Positions 42,181 through 51,554 of a stretch of DNA of 64,000 bases are shown here, one piece after another (position 1 is the first letter of the stretch; each line of letters opens with the position of its first letter). The notes below the pieces were generated by a model, which saw only the letters and a program-made list of their open reading frames with translations, searched no databases and had not been told where the DNA came from. The stretch spans positions 27,045-91,044 of the forward strand of contig CACZMF010000010.1 in the NCBI GenBank assembly GCA_902782225.1, read 5' to 3'. Origin of the DNA: an uncultured Bacteroidia bacterium. GTDB lineage: Bacteria; Bacteroidota; Bacteroidia; Bacteroidales; UBA932. A program made the position numbers and the translations under genes.

Positions 42181-42795
42181 TTATGGCTGCTCAAACAATT
42201 CCTCAAAGATGTCTTTTGCAACAATCCTGTAATGCGGATGATAGGCTTGAGAAAACGCCATGCTATGATGCAGGATCAAATGATCTTCGGCAACAAGAGA
42301 GTCAATGGTGTCAAGGTCTTTCTCGGCATCAGGAATGTCATAGAAATCTTTCCTGATTATGGTTGAAATCTCCTTCCATTTCTCTTTCCATTGCTCTTCC
42401 GTAACGGTTTTTCCTTCATTGGCACTACGGACAAAGGCTTCAAGGAGTCTGTCTGCATCGCAGATTCCGTCCAGTACTACAGAGAGGTCAACCCGCACAT
42501 AGTTTCCCTTGTCGCCTACAGGGACGTACCGTGAGGCCGGTTTGTCATAGCGGGCGCTATCCAAATCGGCCCTATACAGTTCCAACTCCGTGAGGAGGTA
42601 TGACTTTGCCACCTCCGGATCCGGGACCAAATGTCCGGGACCTAGATTGTCCTGACAGAAATTCTTGTAGATGTCCTGCACACGGGTATCCGGATACTGA
42701 CGCAACTGTGCGGAAATAGCATCCTTGACAGCATTGTTCTGACAAGATATCAGGAGCAAAAGAGCGAAGACAAAGAAAACCCGTTTTGTTTTCAT
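42181..42795 (-). CDS. Small lipoprotein of unknown function
   Basis: 204 residues, lipoprotein signal ending LLLISC-QNNA. The mature part is largely helical with a conserved-looking segment IYKNFCQDNLGPGHLVPD and RYVPVGDKGNYVRVDLSVV. Similar GPGHL-containing proteins occur in Bacteroidetes as uncharacterised proteins. It lies between the kinase gene (convergent) and the defence island, with its own strand shared by the latter. Confidence 0.7.
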   Translation of the reverse strand: MKTKRVFFVFALLLLISCQNNAVKDAISAQLRQYPDTRVQDIYKNFCQDNLGPGHLVPDPEVAKSYLLTELELYRADLDSARYDKPASRYVPVGDKGNYVRVDLSVVLDGICDADRLLEAFVRSANEGKTVTEEQWKEKWKEISTIIRKDFYDIPDAEKDLDTIDSLVAEDHLILHHSMAFSQAYHPHYRIVAKDIFEELFEQP

Positions 42796-42882
42796 GTGTT
42801 GGAGCTGTTATTGAGCTTTGAAGCGCGTGCTGCCGCAGAGGGTTATGACGGGGTCTTTGCCGATCATATTATAAAAACGGTG

Positions 42883-44001
42883 TCAATGATTGATGAGTTT
42901 GCCGATTAATTCACGGACAGATAGCTCTTCTTTCCCGTGTTTAATGAGAAACTTAAAGAGTTTTTCTTTATCTTCTTTGATGTCTCCAGTCTTAATAATT
43001 TGGAGATTATTGAGGCCGAACAACGTTGAGAGATTCCAGTCTGTCATTTTCTCCAAAGACCGTTTGATTTGGAGTTCCGAAGCAGCATCACGAGTAAAGA
43101 TTGTAATGTCCTTTCGGCGAGTGCCGGCAAAGTTCGTTTGTTGGAGGAAAAAGGCTTTGAAATACTGGCGGTCATTTTCACCGATAGAATGACCAAAGAT
43201 AACTACTTCGTCAGCATCTTGCAGGTCAGCCACAAGAGCAGGCGGATTGAATGAGGGATCGAAGGATTTCTGAAGGAAGTCATAGTTTTCTATTATTTCA
43301 CCCTCATCACGCGTACCAATAATGATTTTGCCATCGCTGCAGCTTCCGTGCATATAATGGATGATAGCATCTTTGGCAGGATAAACAAAATGCTTGACAT
43401 CCGTATAGTTAAAGGAATAAATAGCCACAGAGCATTTTATTTCTCCTTCAATTGCCAAGAATTGAAGAACCTGATATGCTACTGTATTTCTTGCTTCCCG
43501 CTCATATTTAAGACTCTCCAGATATTTACAAAGACCATCTTTAATCCGTTGAAGGGCCTTCCTGTCTCGCAATACAGGCGATAGAGATAAGTCTTCCATG
43601 TATGGAACATAAAGCGGGCGAATAGCACTATCTGAGACGAGAATCACTCTCTTATCGATTAAGGACCGAACTATACTCACCTGGTCGTTATACTCCCCAT
43701 AGTCCCACTTGTACGGCTCGAAAACCATTAGGAAATCTTTCTCCTCCTCGGTAATGAAGTCTTCTGGGTTACCGGGCGAAGCCATGCCCATATAGTACTT
43801 CATTAGTTCATTCTCAAGGTCATACCATTTGACGGCTTCCAGGTTATCTGGCCAACACTGGTTCAGATGATGAATGAGCGGCGCAGGATAGTCCTTGGGG
43901 CAGAAATCAGACTCCCAAAAGTCTTTATATGACGTTTTGAGGCCAAGGTCAAGGTCAAAACCATTCCCAAGGATAAGGACTATTTTTCGTAATTCAGACA
44001 T
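42883..44001 (-). CDS. AbiH-like abortive-infection protein
   Basis: 372 residues from the ATG at 44001. The family signature is at the start: KIVLILGNGFDLDLGLKTSYKDF, a nucleotide-binding-like loop typical of AbiH proteins. Further family-like pieces: VKWYDLENELMKYY, IYSFNYTD, IHYMHGS, IIIGTRDEG and EVVIFGHSIGENDRQYF. Proposed role: phage-triggered abortive infection, mechanism unknown. It follows the STAND-like NTPase by 19 bases, so they form a two-gene unit. Very A/T-rich, unlike the core genome. Confidence 0.8.
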   Translation of the reverse strand: MSELRKIVLILGNGFDLDLGLKTSYKDFWESDFCPKDYPAPLIHHLNQCWPDNLEAVKWYDLENELMKYYMGMASPGNPEDFITEEEKDFLMVFEPYKWDYGEYNDQVSIVRSLIDKRVILVSDSAIRPLYVPYMEDLSLSPVLRDRKALQRIKDGLCKYLESLKYEREARNTVAYQVLQFLAIEGEIKCSVAIYSFNYTDVKHFVYPAKDAIIHYMHGSCSDGKIIIGTRDEGEIIENYDFLQKSFDPSFNPPALVADLQDADEVVIFGHSIGENDRQYFKAFFLQQTNFAGTRRKDITIFTRDAASELQIKRSLEKMTDWNLSTLFGLNNLQIIKTGDIKEDKEKLFKFLIKHGKEELSVRELIGKLINH

Positions 44002-44020
44002 ACAAATACTATCCGCACTC

Positions 44021-47000
44021 CTATCTATCAATATAATATAGTCTGCGAAAATAATCAATCGCTTTTTGGCAGTCTGTAATTTGCTGTTTAATGTAAGTAC
44101 AAATAGGAATCAATTTAACACCAAGTTTGGAAGAGTTGACATCCTCTAAAAGTCGTTCCCAGCGCTCTACTTCAATTTCTCCAGGGTTAACATTACCACT
44201 ATACACTACAGACTCTGGTCTTGTCCAATTGATCGCCTCGAAAAGCGCAACATCCGTAGTTTGATTCAAAAATTCACATACAATTGAACGCATGAGTCCT
44301 GGCATATTAGAAACCACGACTTTTACCACAGCATTCATTTTGATATGATTCGTATAATTACCCTTGACATAAGCAAGAAGGAATGCTTGGGCTCTTGGTA
44401 TTTGATTATTAGGAATACATTCAAACAGTTTTTCATATATACCATCAAACAAGTTCCAGTTATGTTCGATCATATGATCAAACGCCGACATCATCATTTC
44501 ATTGTCTTCCAATGACCAGAGAAAACCTAAAGCAGGAATCTCATCATCGTTTTTGAATGATTTAAGGTACTGAATCAAAAAGGAGTTGTCATACTGTAAC
44601 AAACGAAGCAATGATGATTTCTGATAATCAAAACTTGATTTCTTTTGACAAACCAAATAACTTTTCTCCACAAGATCAAGAGGAACATGATTATCTAATG
44701 CATACTCAATCCACTCTTCATCAAGAATCGGCAAGCTCTTGTCTATAATATGTTGAATTATCTGCTCCGTTACAATCGGGTGTTGCACAAGCAATTCCCG
44801 ATAAGGTTCACATCGTAAATACCCTTTTGCCGTGAGACTTTTCACTGTAAGTAAAAAACGATCTCTCCAGAGATTTGTAATACACTTTTGTGGTAAATTA
44901 GCAAAAAAGTGAAGTTGACTCTGAACATCGGCGACTTTAATCGCATCCCATATTTTTGAGTACTTGTACCTCAACTGCATATGATTACGAAAAGGGAGAT
45001 GTGGATGATAATCATATGGGATTAGTTCTCGGAATAACGATAAGCCTCTGGAGAAGCAATGCCTCATTGTTTCATCTACTATAAAATCCAAAGCCTCATT
45101 AAATCGATAATTGTCATAACTTTGAGTCCCTGATGCGATTATTCTGTAGTTATTAATAAATGCATTTTGATCATTTTGGCCTTTTATGAGATACGTTTTT
45201 CTCACAAGTCGTTCCCAGTTTTTATTACCATCATAGTTGTTGCCTTTAGTAAAAACAATATACATCTCAAATGCGGGACTCGTGAATGTTTTTGAGAGCT
45301 TTAGAAAAAGCGTATTCCGAATCTCGAGCCGTTTGTATAAGTTCTTTAGTTTCCTAACTGTAAGACAATGACAGAAATCGTTACGATACAAATGTTTATC
45401 TATAATATGATTGACATATTGGCGATCATATCTTACAACAGGTTTTGACACGTCATCTACGATACCACCATAATTGCTTAAGATTTTGTTGATGACGTTA
45501 ATTGGAAGTAAAGATACCATCTCCCAGGTTCGTTCTCGGATTGATTTGATATCCTCAGTAAGACCTATGTTTATGGTTGTAAATGTAAAGCTATTTCCTC
45601 GTCCTCCCTTTGTATCATGAAATGTGAAACTAAGCAGCATCTTTGCAACTTCAGGGAATGCGGCCAAAGCGATGGAATCATTAGGGATAAGAGGTTTAAA
45701 GAATTCTAATAGTTTCTTTTGCCGAATGTATCCGAATCGCCTATCTTCAAGGCCAAGATTGAATGATTCGTTTAGAGTGTATATTAGCAGGGGCATTTGT
45801 TCTGGGCGTTTGCGAACAATGTCGAGCATTATTTCCAGACAACTTGTAACGTAATCAAAATGATTACGACAAAGCCTTCCCAATAACTGCAAATCGTTGT
45901 GCTGTGAGAATACAAAATCATTGTTGTTGTACTCCGTCTGATATGCAACATTTGTAATATCAACAAGTCCTGTTAAATGCTTGAGTACAAAAGTGAGGGT
46001 GAGTTCCGGAATGAAAAAATAAAAAGTTTCATAGAAATCCCTCCGGCATTCCTCCGGCACCTTATGCGAGTATGAATTAAGAGACGATTCAATTCTCTCT
46101 TTGACTCCTTTGTATCCGTAAAGATTGGTAACAGGAATAATTGAATCCTTGAAATAAGAAACAGAGGAAGTAAAAAAACTCTCTAAAAGTGTATCGAATG
46201 AAAGTAAGCCATCCAAGAGAAAAGCCTTGTAAAAATAATAAAGTCCAAGGTTTTGTTCTGATATTTTTACGATGTCAGAGTCAATATCAACCAATTCACA
46301 ACTTGATAAATTGCTGCACGCCTCTATAAAATCGTCACGTCCGATTTCGAAGGCAGTTAACACTTCGTCTAATTTACTGGCATTTAATTCAATGTGGTGG
46401 AAAAAACCCAATAATCCCAAGACTTTAATGTAAAGTGTTTCTTTGATAAATGGGACATCTTTTTCTATTCTGGAAAAATAATTGCCAAATAAGTCTGCAG
46501 CATTATGAAGCGAATCCAAACTGTTTGTTTCTAAAGCCAACAAGGAGGCCATAATAGCAAGTCGGGGATTCCCTTTAGCAATATCATTTATCGCAGACTG
46601 AAAAGCGGTATTCCTAATATTAAACGGATCACTAGAAATAATACCAGTGATTTCATCATCTGTGAATGTTGAAATGGATATATCCTTATATCGATATTCT
46701 TTAATTATATGAACAACTTCATCAAGGAGATAATTTCTAACGGTAATTATAAGCTTTCTGGCAGGAAGATCCTTCCTTAAATAATTCTCCAAAAAAGAAT
46801 CTATCGAATCTTTGGAAATACGGTGTATATCATCTATAAACAGAAGGATATTTGAAGGCTCCGTCCGTAAACTGTTAAGCTCTTTTTTACAAGAATCATT
46901 TATACTATTCAAAGCAAAGCACTTCATACTGCTATTAAGGCGAAGACACGTTTCCACTGCAAGTTTTGTCTTCCCTGTTCCAGCTGAACCACTCAAGACT

Positions 47001-47614
47001 ATAATATCCTCCTTCTGTAATGCATCAATAATCTCATTTAAAATGGATTCACGATACTTAAAAGGAATAGCAAGTGGCGTAGCTAACTTTTTAGCAGAAG
47101 AGTCATATTTCTTAACGAAATCGCTAATCTCCAACAACTCAGAAGTGGCTAACTCTATATTAAGAAAAGTATTAGCAAGATCTGGATAGTGGAGAAAAAT
47201 ATCTTGCACTATCTTGTCTATAGCATATAAATATACGAAAGAGTTTAATCCATTTATTTCATTAATTTGCTTTTGCGATGGCCTGAAACTAGTGCAAATT
47301 ATAACTCGTTCAATTTGTTTCTCGGGAATGCCAGATTTTAAAGGATCTAAACATTTATTGATATCTTCATTTAATTTGCCTATAACATTTGTCTTTGCAG
47401 TAGAATGTTGAACTAGAATGAATTTTCCCGATGGGCTTATAAAAATAGAATCAGGAGTCCCTTTAATTGTCTGCTGTTTACCGAGTTGACTCCCAGAGCG
47501 TGATAATAATGACCATTCTGGATGAAGTTTAGCCAAATAAGCATCCGCTAAGTCTTGAAAGGCTGCTGAATTCATCCTTGTAATAGCACTCTCTATTTCG
47601 TGTAGTTTGACCAT
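44021..47614 (-). CDS. Large STAND-like NTPase with N-terminal nuclease-like domain, candidate anti-phage protein
   Basis: 1,197 residues. Residues 1-150 look like a restriction-endonuclease-type fold (FQDLADAYLAKL, GTPDSIFISPSGKFILVQHST); the aspartate of PD is present (55) but the usual ExK is Gln-His-Ser (69-71), so activity is doubtful. Walker A GSAGTGKTKLAVE is at about 209-221, Walker B LLFIDDIHR at 257-265, and a sensor-like KLIITVRNY near 290, as in NACHT/STAND ATPases. Residues about 450-1,197 are helical, probably repeat-like, fitting a sensor arm. Layout (effector, NTPase, long repeat) resembles Avs-type phage sensors. No homologue was searched. Paired with AbiH downstream; strongly A/T-rich. 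Confidence 0.75.
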   Translation of the reverse strand: MVKLHEIESAITRMNSAAFQDLADAYLAKLHPEWSLLSRSGSQLGKQQTIKGTPDSIFISPSGKFILVQHSTAKTNVIGKLNEDINKCLDPLKSGIPEKQIERVIICTSFRPSQKQINEINGLNSFVYLYAIDKIVQDIFLHYPDLANTFLNIELATSELLEISDFVKKYDSSAKKLATPLAIPFKYRESILNEIIDALQKEDIIVLSGSAGTGKTKLAVETCLRLNSSMKCFALNSINDSCKKELNSLRTEPSNILLFIDDIHRISKDSIDSFLENYLRKDLPARKLIITVRNYLLDEVVHIIKEYRYKDISISTFTDDEITGIISSDPFNIRNTAFQSAINDIAKGNPRLAIMASLLALETNSLDSLHNAADLFGNYFSRIEKDVPFIKETLYIKVLGLLGFFHHIELNASKLDEVLTAFEIGRDDFIEACSNLSSCELVDIDSDIVKISEQNLGLYYFYKAFLLDGLLSFDTLLESFFTSSVSYFKDSIIPVTNLYGYKGVKERIESSLNSYSHKVPEECRRDFYETFYFFIPELTLTFVLKHLTGLVDITNVAYQTEYNNNDFVFSQHNDLQLLGRLCRNHFDYVTSCLEIMLDIVRKRPEQMPLLIYTLNESFNLGLEDRRFGYIRQKKLLEFFKPLIPNDSIALAAFPEVAKMLLSFTFHDTKGGRGNSFTFTTINIGLTEDIKSIRERTWEMVSLLPINVINKILSNYGGIVDDVSKPVVRYDRQYVNHIIDKHLYRNDFCHCLTVRKLKNLYKRLEIRNTLFLKLSKTFTSPAFEMYIVFTKGNNYDGNKNWERLVRKTYLIKGQNDQNAFINNYRIIASGTQSYDNYRFNEALDFIVDETMRHCFSRGLSLFRELIPYDYHPHLPFRNHMQLRYKYSKIWDAIKVADVQSQLHFFANLPQKCITNLWRDRFLLTVKSLTAKGYLRCEPYRELLVQHPIVTEQIIQHIIDKSLPILDEEWIEYALDNHVPLDLVEKSYLVCQKKSSFDYQKSSLLRLLQYDNSFLIQYLKSFKNDDEIPALGFLWSLEDNEMMMSAFDHMIEHNWNLFDGIYEKLFECIPNNQIPRAQAFLLAYVKGNYTNHIKMNAVVKVVVSNMPGLMRSIVCEFLNQTTDVALFEAINWTRPESVVYSGNVNPGEIEVERWERLLEDVNSSKLGVKLIPICTYIKQQITDCQKAIDYFRRLYYIDR

Positions 47615-47649
47615 GCTTAAAAAAAGTAGTTAAACTGCCTCGTGAAAAT

Positions 47650-48345
47650 CTAAAGTGGCAGTGCAATAAACTCATTCAACTGCGCCCTTAGGCTCCTCCA
47701 ACCGGGAAGGCGCTGGTTCAATAGAGCCTCGAACAACTTGTTGTGGTTTTGTACCTTCAGGTGAGTCAATTCATGCACCACAACGTATTCGATGCATTCT
47801 TTGGGGACGCGGGCAAGTTCCAGGTTGAACAGCAGGGCGCGGCGTTTGATGCCGCAGCTGCCCCACATGGTTTTCATCTCTTTGACTTGCCAGGTGACGT
47901 CTGGCTCCTCGAGTTTCTCCACCCAGCGTTCGACCAGAGGGCCGATGTACTCCTTGAGCCGCTCGCGATACCATTCCATCATCAATTCGGCCCGGCGCTC
48001 TGTTGTGGAATCTTTTCGGACGCGCATAGTCATCGTATCGCCACGGACTTCCACGGAATTTGCTCCGCTGGTGATGTAGTTGACGCGGAGCCTGTACCGG
48101 ACGCCAAAGAAGTAATGGTTCTCGCCGGAGACGTACTCACGCTTGGTCTGCCGGGCCTGGGCCTCGATGTCGGCCTGCTGCTTCCTGATCCATTCCCACT
48201 TGGATATGACGTAGCTGCGGGCATCGGCCTCGCTCAGATAATCCGGCAGAGACAGATGCACACGGCCGTCGGGTGGGTACACCGACAGGTGCATATTCTT
48301 AATGGGTTTGCGCTCAACCTCTATTTCCAGTCCGTCGATGTTCAT
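47650..48345 (-). CDS. YgjP/SprT-like M48-family metallopeptidase
   Basis: 231 residues. Zinc-binding helix VVHELTHLKVQNHNKLF near the C-terminus (HExxH with a third ligand histidine), preceded by WGSCGIKRRALLFNLELARVP, the marks of the DUF45 family. The ATG overlaps the hsdR stop. Such genes often ride with Type I restriction loci; the reason is unknown. It has the higher G/C content of hsdR rather than the A/T-rich defence pair that follows. Confidence 0.85.
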   Translation of the reverse strand: MNIDGLEIEVERKPIKNMHLSVYPPDGRVHLSLPDYLSEADARSYVISKWEWIRKQQADIEAQARQTKREYVSGENHYFFGVRYRLRVNYITSGANSVEVRGDTMTMRVRKDSTTERRAELMMEWYRERLKEYIGPLVERWVEKLEEPDVTWQVKEMKTMWGSCGIKRRALLFNLELARVPKECIEYVVVHELTHLKVQNHNKLFEALLNQRLPGWRSLRAQLNEFIALPL

Positions 48346-51300
48346 CAGTTGCCAAACTCAGGGTTATGGATGACGATGTTCAGGATCTTCTCAGGGTCGA
48401 AGGAAGTGCCCACCAGCGCATTCTTGATGGCGATAAGGAGTTTCTTCTTACGAACCTCGCTGGTGCGGAAACCGTGGGCTGCATTGGCTTCAATGACGCC
48501 GTTCAGCATCAGAGCCAGATCCACATTCCTGCCCAGGTTATCGTAGAGCGCCTTCTTGCCCTCAGAATTGATACGAGGGTCAACGTTCTCTCCCTTGCGG
48601 ATTTCCTCGGCCAGTGCCTTGATGGACTTGAGCAGTTCCTTATACTCCAGCTTGGACTGCTGGTACTCTTCCAGCAGGCGGTTGATGCGTTCAGAGAACT
48701 TCTTGTACTCCTCCGGGTTACTCTCACGCTTACGGTTGATGACACGGCGCACATTGGCGGCCATCGTCTCGGCCACACCCTTCTGGCCACCCAGCTCGGT
48801 CTCAGCTCCGGGAGAGACTTCCACCTCACCGTCGTCCTTGATGTCGATGATGTCCAGGAAGGAGAAGTCGTCCAGCTTCTCGAGAACCTCGACGCGGGAA
48901 GAAACCACGTAGTCATCCAGAAGCGCCCGCATTTCGGCGTCAAACTTCTTCAGGTCCACGAAGTCACCGCAGCGCTTGGAGATGGCATTGCGAAGTTCGT
49001 CGTAGGTCTTGACTTTGAGGTAGATCTTATCGGCTTCCTCGTCGGTGTAACCGGCTTCTTTCATCTGCATGGCGATGGCCGTGTATCGGCGCACGAGCGC
49101 ATAGCAGGCGTCGTAGAAATCCTCACGCTTGCGGGCGTTGAGGATGATTTCGGCCTGGTGTTCCTCTTCGGTGCCCTTGTGCTGGTCGTAGCAGAACCAG
49201 TCGAAGAATTCGTCAACCTTCTTCGGTTCCTTGACAGGCTCGGAGAGACGGTCGCAGCGCTCCAAAGCGGCGTCAAGGTCTTTCTTACCTTCCTCTACCT
49301 TGCTCTTGAGCAGGCCTTCAATATCGGCCTTGTCGTAGCCGGAGAATGCACCGTTGGTATAGTCCTCGATGGCTCCTTCGATGTTCTCGAAGAGGTGCTT
49401 GTAATCAATGATGTAGCCATATTCCTTCTTCTCACCATTCACGCGATTCACGCGGCAGATAGCCTGGAAGAGGTTGTGGTCGCGCATCTCCTTGTCGATA
49501 TAGAGATATGTGGCTGCAGGGGCATCGAAGCCGGTGAGCAGCTTATCCACTACGATGAGGAGTTTCATGCTGCCGGGGTGATTGACAAACTCGTACTTGG
49601 CCCATTCCTCGAAGTCTTCGGGCGTCTTGTCGCCCAGCATCTTCTTGTTGGTGTTGTACTTGTAGTCGGCCTCGGTCTTCAATTCGCCGCTGAAGCCTTC
49701 TTCCAACGAAGGATCTGCGCCGTCGTAGCTAGTCACTACGGCACACTTCCCGGCCAGCGCGGTCTCCTGGAATGCGGACCAGAAGCGGTAGGCCTGATAT
49801 ATGCTCCCGGCCACCAGCATGGCATTACCCCAGCCTTCCTTAAGTGCCGGAATCAACTGGAAGTCCTTGGTGATTTGAGCCACAATGCGATTCACACGAT
49901 CCTTGCTGGAGAAGAGGCTCTGCATATCGGCCCAGCGATCCTGCAGAGCTTTCTTGGCCTTTGGCGTGAGTTTCTTGGTGGTGTCCTCAAAGAGTTCGTC
50001 AAAGGAAACGTCGTCAGAAAGGACCTGCTCCACGTCACGGGCTTCGTAACGGAGGTCCAGGATGACCTTGTCCTTGACGGCCTCGTCGAACTTGTAGGTG
50101 TGAATCCAAGGACCGAAGTTCTCACGACTGGTGAGACGGCCTTTTTCATCCTTGAGCAGCGGCGTGCCGGTGAAACCAATCATCATTACGCCATCGCCCA
50201 TAATCTTCTTCATGGCCTGGTTCAGGATACCGCCCTGGGTTCGGTGACATTCGTCCACGAAGACGTAGATGTTGCCCTTTGCGGAGAACCCCTCCGGCAG
50301 TTTGTCGGCCAGATCCTTCAGATACTGTTCAGGGGAACGAGCACCACGGAGTTTGGAATCACGACCTTCAATCTCTTCCGGATCATCGGCCAGGCCAAAT
50401 TTATGAATGAGGGTGCAGATAAGCGCAGGCATCTTTTCCTCGCCCTTCTTATCATTCTTGCCCTCCAGCATCTTGATGAGGTGGTCGCCACTCTTGGCAC
50501 GGATGGGATGCTCTCCGGCATCCTTGAAGCCGTTCTCTATCTGTTTGTCCAGCTCATCACGGTCGGTGATAATTACCACACGGCTGTCGTCGATGTTCTC
50601 GCGAATCCACTGGGCCAGCCATACCATGGTGAGGCTCTTGCCAGACCCCTGGCTATGCCAGATGATACCGCTCTGCTTGTTTCTGATGCGGGTTTTGGCG
50701 GCCACAATGGCGAAATACTGATTGGGACGAGCCACTTTCTTAATGCCACCGTCGAAAACAACACAATCGTGGATGAATTCCAGCAAGCGGTCCGGTTCCA
50801 GCATCTGCATCAATGAGCGGTCCAGTTCATTCGGGAACTCCTTCTGGCCGTACAAAGAGGATGAGACGGGCAGTTTGTCAGTATCATACGGATAACCGTC
50901 TCCTGCAGGTTCTTTCCAATGGAGGTAGAACTTGGGTGGAGTGAGCGTTGTGCCGTAGTAGACACCCTGGCTTTCACTTCCGGCCATCAGCAGCTGAGCC
51001 GTGGAGAAGAACTGCGGAATCTGTCCCTCCTGCTGGTTGCGCCAGTTCTGGTTGATTCCGTCCTCCACGCTCACGGTGGCCTTCTTTAGTTCAATGATGG
51101 CCACAGCTATGCCGTTGATGTAAACCACGACATCCGGACGGCGGTGCTCCTCACCAAGCGTCTGCTTGCGAACCGTCACCTCCTCAGCAATATGGAAGAA
51201 GTTGTTGTAGGAGTCCTTCCAGTCAATGAGCCAAACCTGCTTGTTCGGCAGGCCGGCACCCTGGCTGACCGCAACCGGATAGCGGAGCGTGTTGTACACG

Positions 51301-51554
51301 GCTTTGTTGCTGTTGTACAACGCCTCCTTATTGGCGCAGAATGCCGCTTCCTTAAGTTTGCGGATGGCTTCTGTAGCCTGGGCACTCGTCAGTTCCTGGC
51401 GCTCTATCAGGAACGCCCGGAGAATGTCCTCGCGAATGTTGGTATTCTCGGTATCCTTGAGGTTGCCGATATACTCGTAGCCATTCTTGTCGCATAGGAG
51501 TTTAATAACCCTGTTTTGGACGACCCTTTCGGGATTCATTGACGGTTCACTCAT
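48345..51554 (-). CDS. hsdR: Type I restriction enzyme, HsdR subunit
   Basis: 1,069 residues. N-terminal nuclease with RPDVVVYINGIAVAIIELKKA (PD...ExK, about 140-165). Helicase motor: Walker A WHSQGSGKSLTMVW, DEAD-type box FVDECHRTQGG, GFTGTPL, and motif VI in the AICRVNRVNG region. Long helical C-terminus for binding the methylase. Translocates DNA with ATP and cuts unmethylated DNA away from the site. The start overlaps the HsdM-S stop by ATGA, so the three proteins are co-translated. Confidence 0.95.
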   Translation of the reverse strand: MSEPSMNPERVVQNRVIKLLCDKNGYEYIGNLKDTENTNIREDILRAFLIERQELTSAQATEAIRKLKEAAFCANKEALYNSNKAVYNTLRYPVAVSQGAGLPNKQVWLIDWKDSYNNFFHIAEEVTVRKQTLGEEHRRPDVVVYINGIAVAIIELKKATVSVEDGINQNWRNQQEGQIPQFFSTAQLLMAGSESQGVYYGTTLTPPKFYLHWKEPAGDGYPYDTDKLPVSSSLYGQKEFPNELDRSLMQMLEPDRLLEFIHDCVVFDGGIKKVARPNQYFAIVAAKTRIRNKQSGIIWHSQGSGKSLTMVWLAQWIRENIDDSRVVIITDRDELDKQIENGFKDAGEHPIRAKSGDHLIKMLEGKNDKKGEEKMPALICTLIHKFGLADDPEEIEGRDSKLRGARSPEQYLKDLADKLPEGFSAKGNIYVFVDECHRTQGGILNQAMKKIMGDGVMMIGFTGTPLLKDEKGRLTSRENFGPWIHTYKFDEAVKDKVILDLRYEARDVEQVLSDDVSFDELFEDTTKKLTPKAKKALQDRWADMQSLFSSKDRVNRIVAQITKDFQLIPALKEGWGNAMLVAGSIYQAYRFWSAFQETALAGKCAVVTSYDGADPSLEEGFSGELKTEADYKYNTNKKMLGDKTPEDFEEWAKYEFVNHPGSMKLLIVVDKLLTGFDAPAATYLYIDKEMRDHNLFQAICRVNRVNGEKKEYGYIIDYKHLFENIEGAIEDYTNGAFSGYDKADIEGLLKSKVEEGKKDLDAALERCDRLSEPVKEPKKVDEFFDWFCYDQHKGTEEEHQAEIILNARKREDFYDACYALVRRYTAIAMQMKEAGYTDEEADKIYLKVKTYDELRNAISKRCGDFVDLKKFDAEMRALLDDYVVSSRVEVLEKLDDFSFLDIIDIKDDGEVEVSPGAETELGGQKGVAETMAANVRRVINRKRESNPEEYKKFSERINRLLEEYQQSKLEYKELLKSIKALAEEIRKGENVDPRINSEGKKALYDNLGRNVDLALMLNGVIEANAAHGFRTSEVRKKKLLIAIKNALVGTSFDPEKILNIVIHNPEFGN

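Noticed and set aside
42796-42882. Possible promoter or small gene in the 87-base gap before the AbiH gene end
   Set aside because: No TAnnTTTG box, stem or open frame with support was seen.
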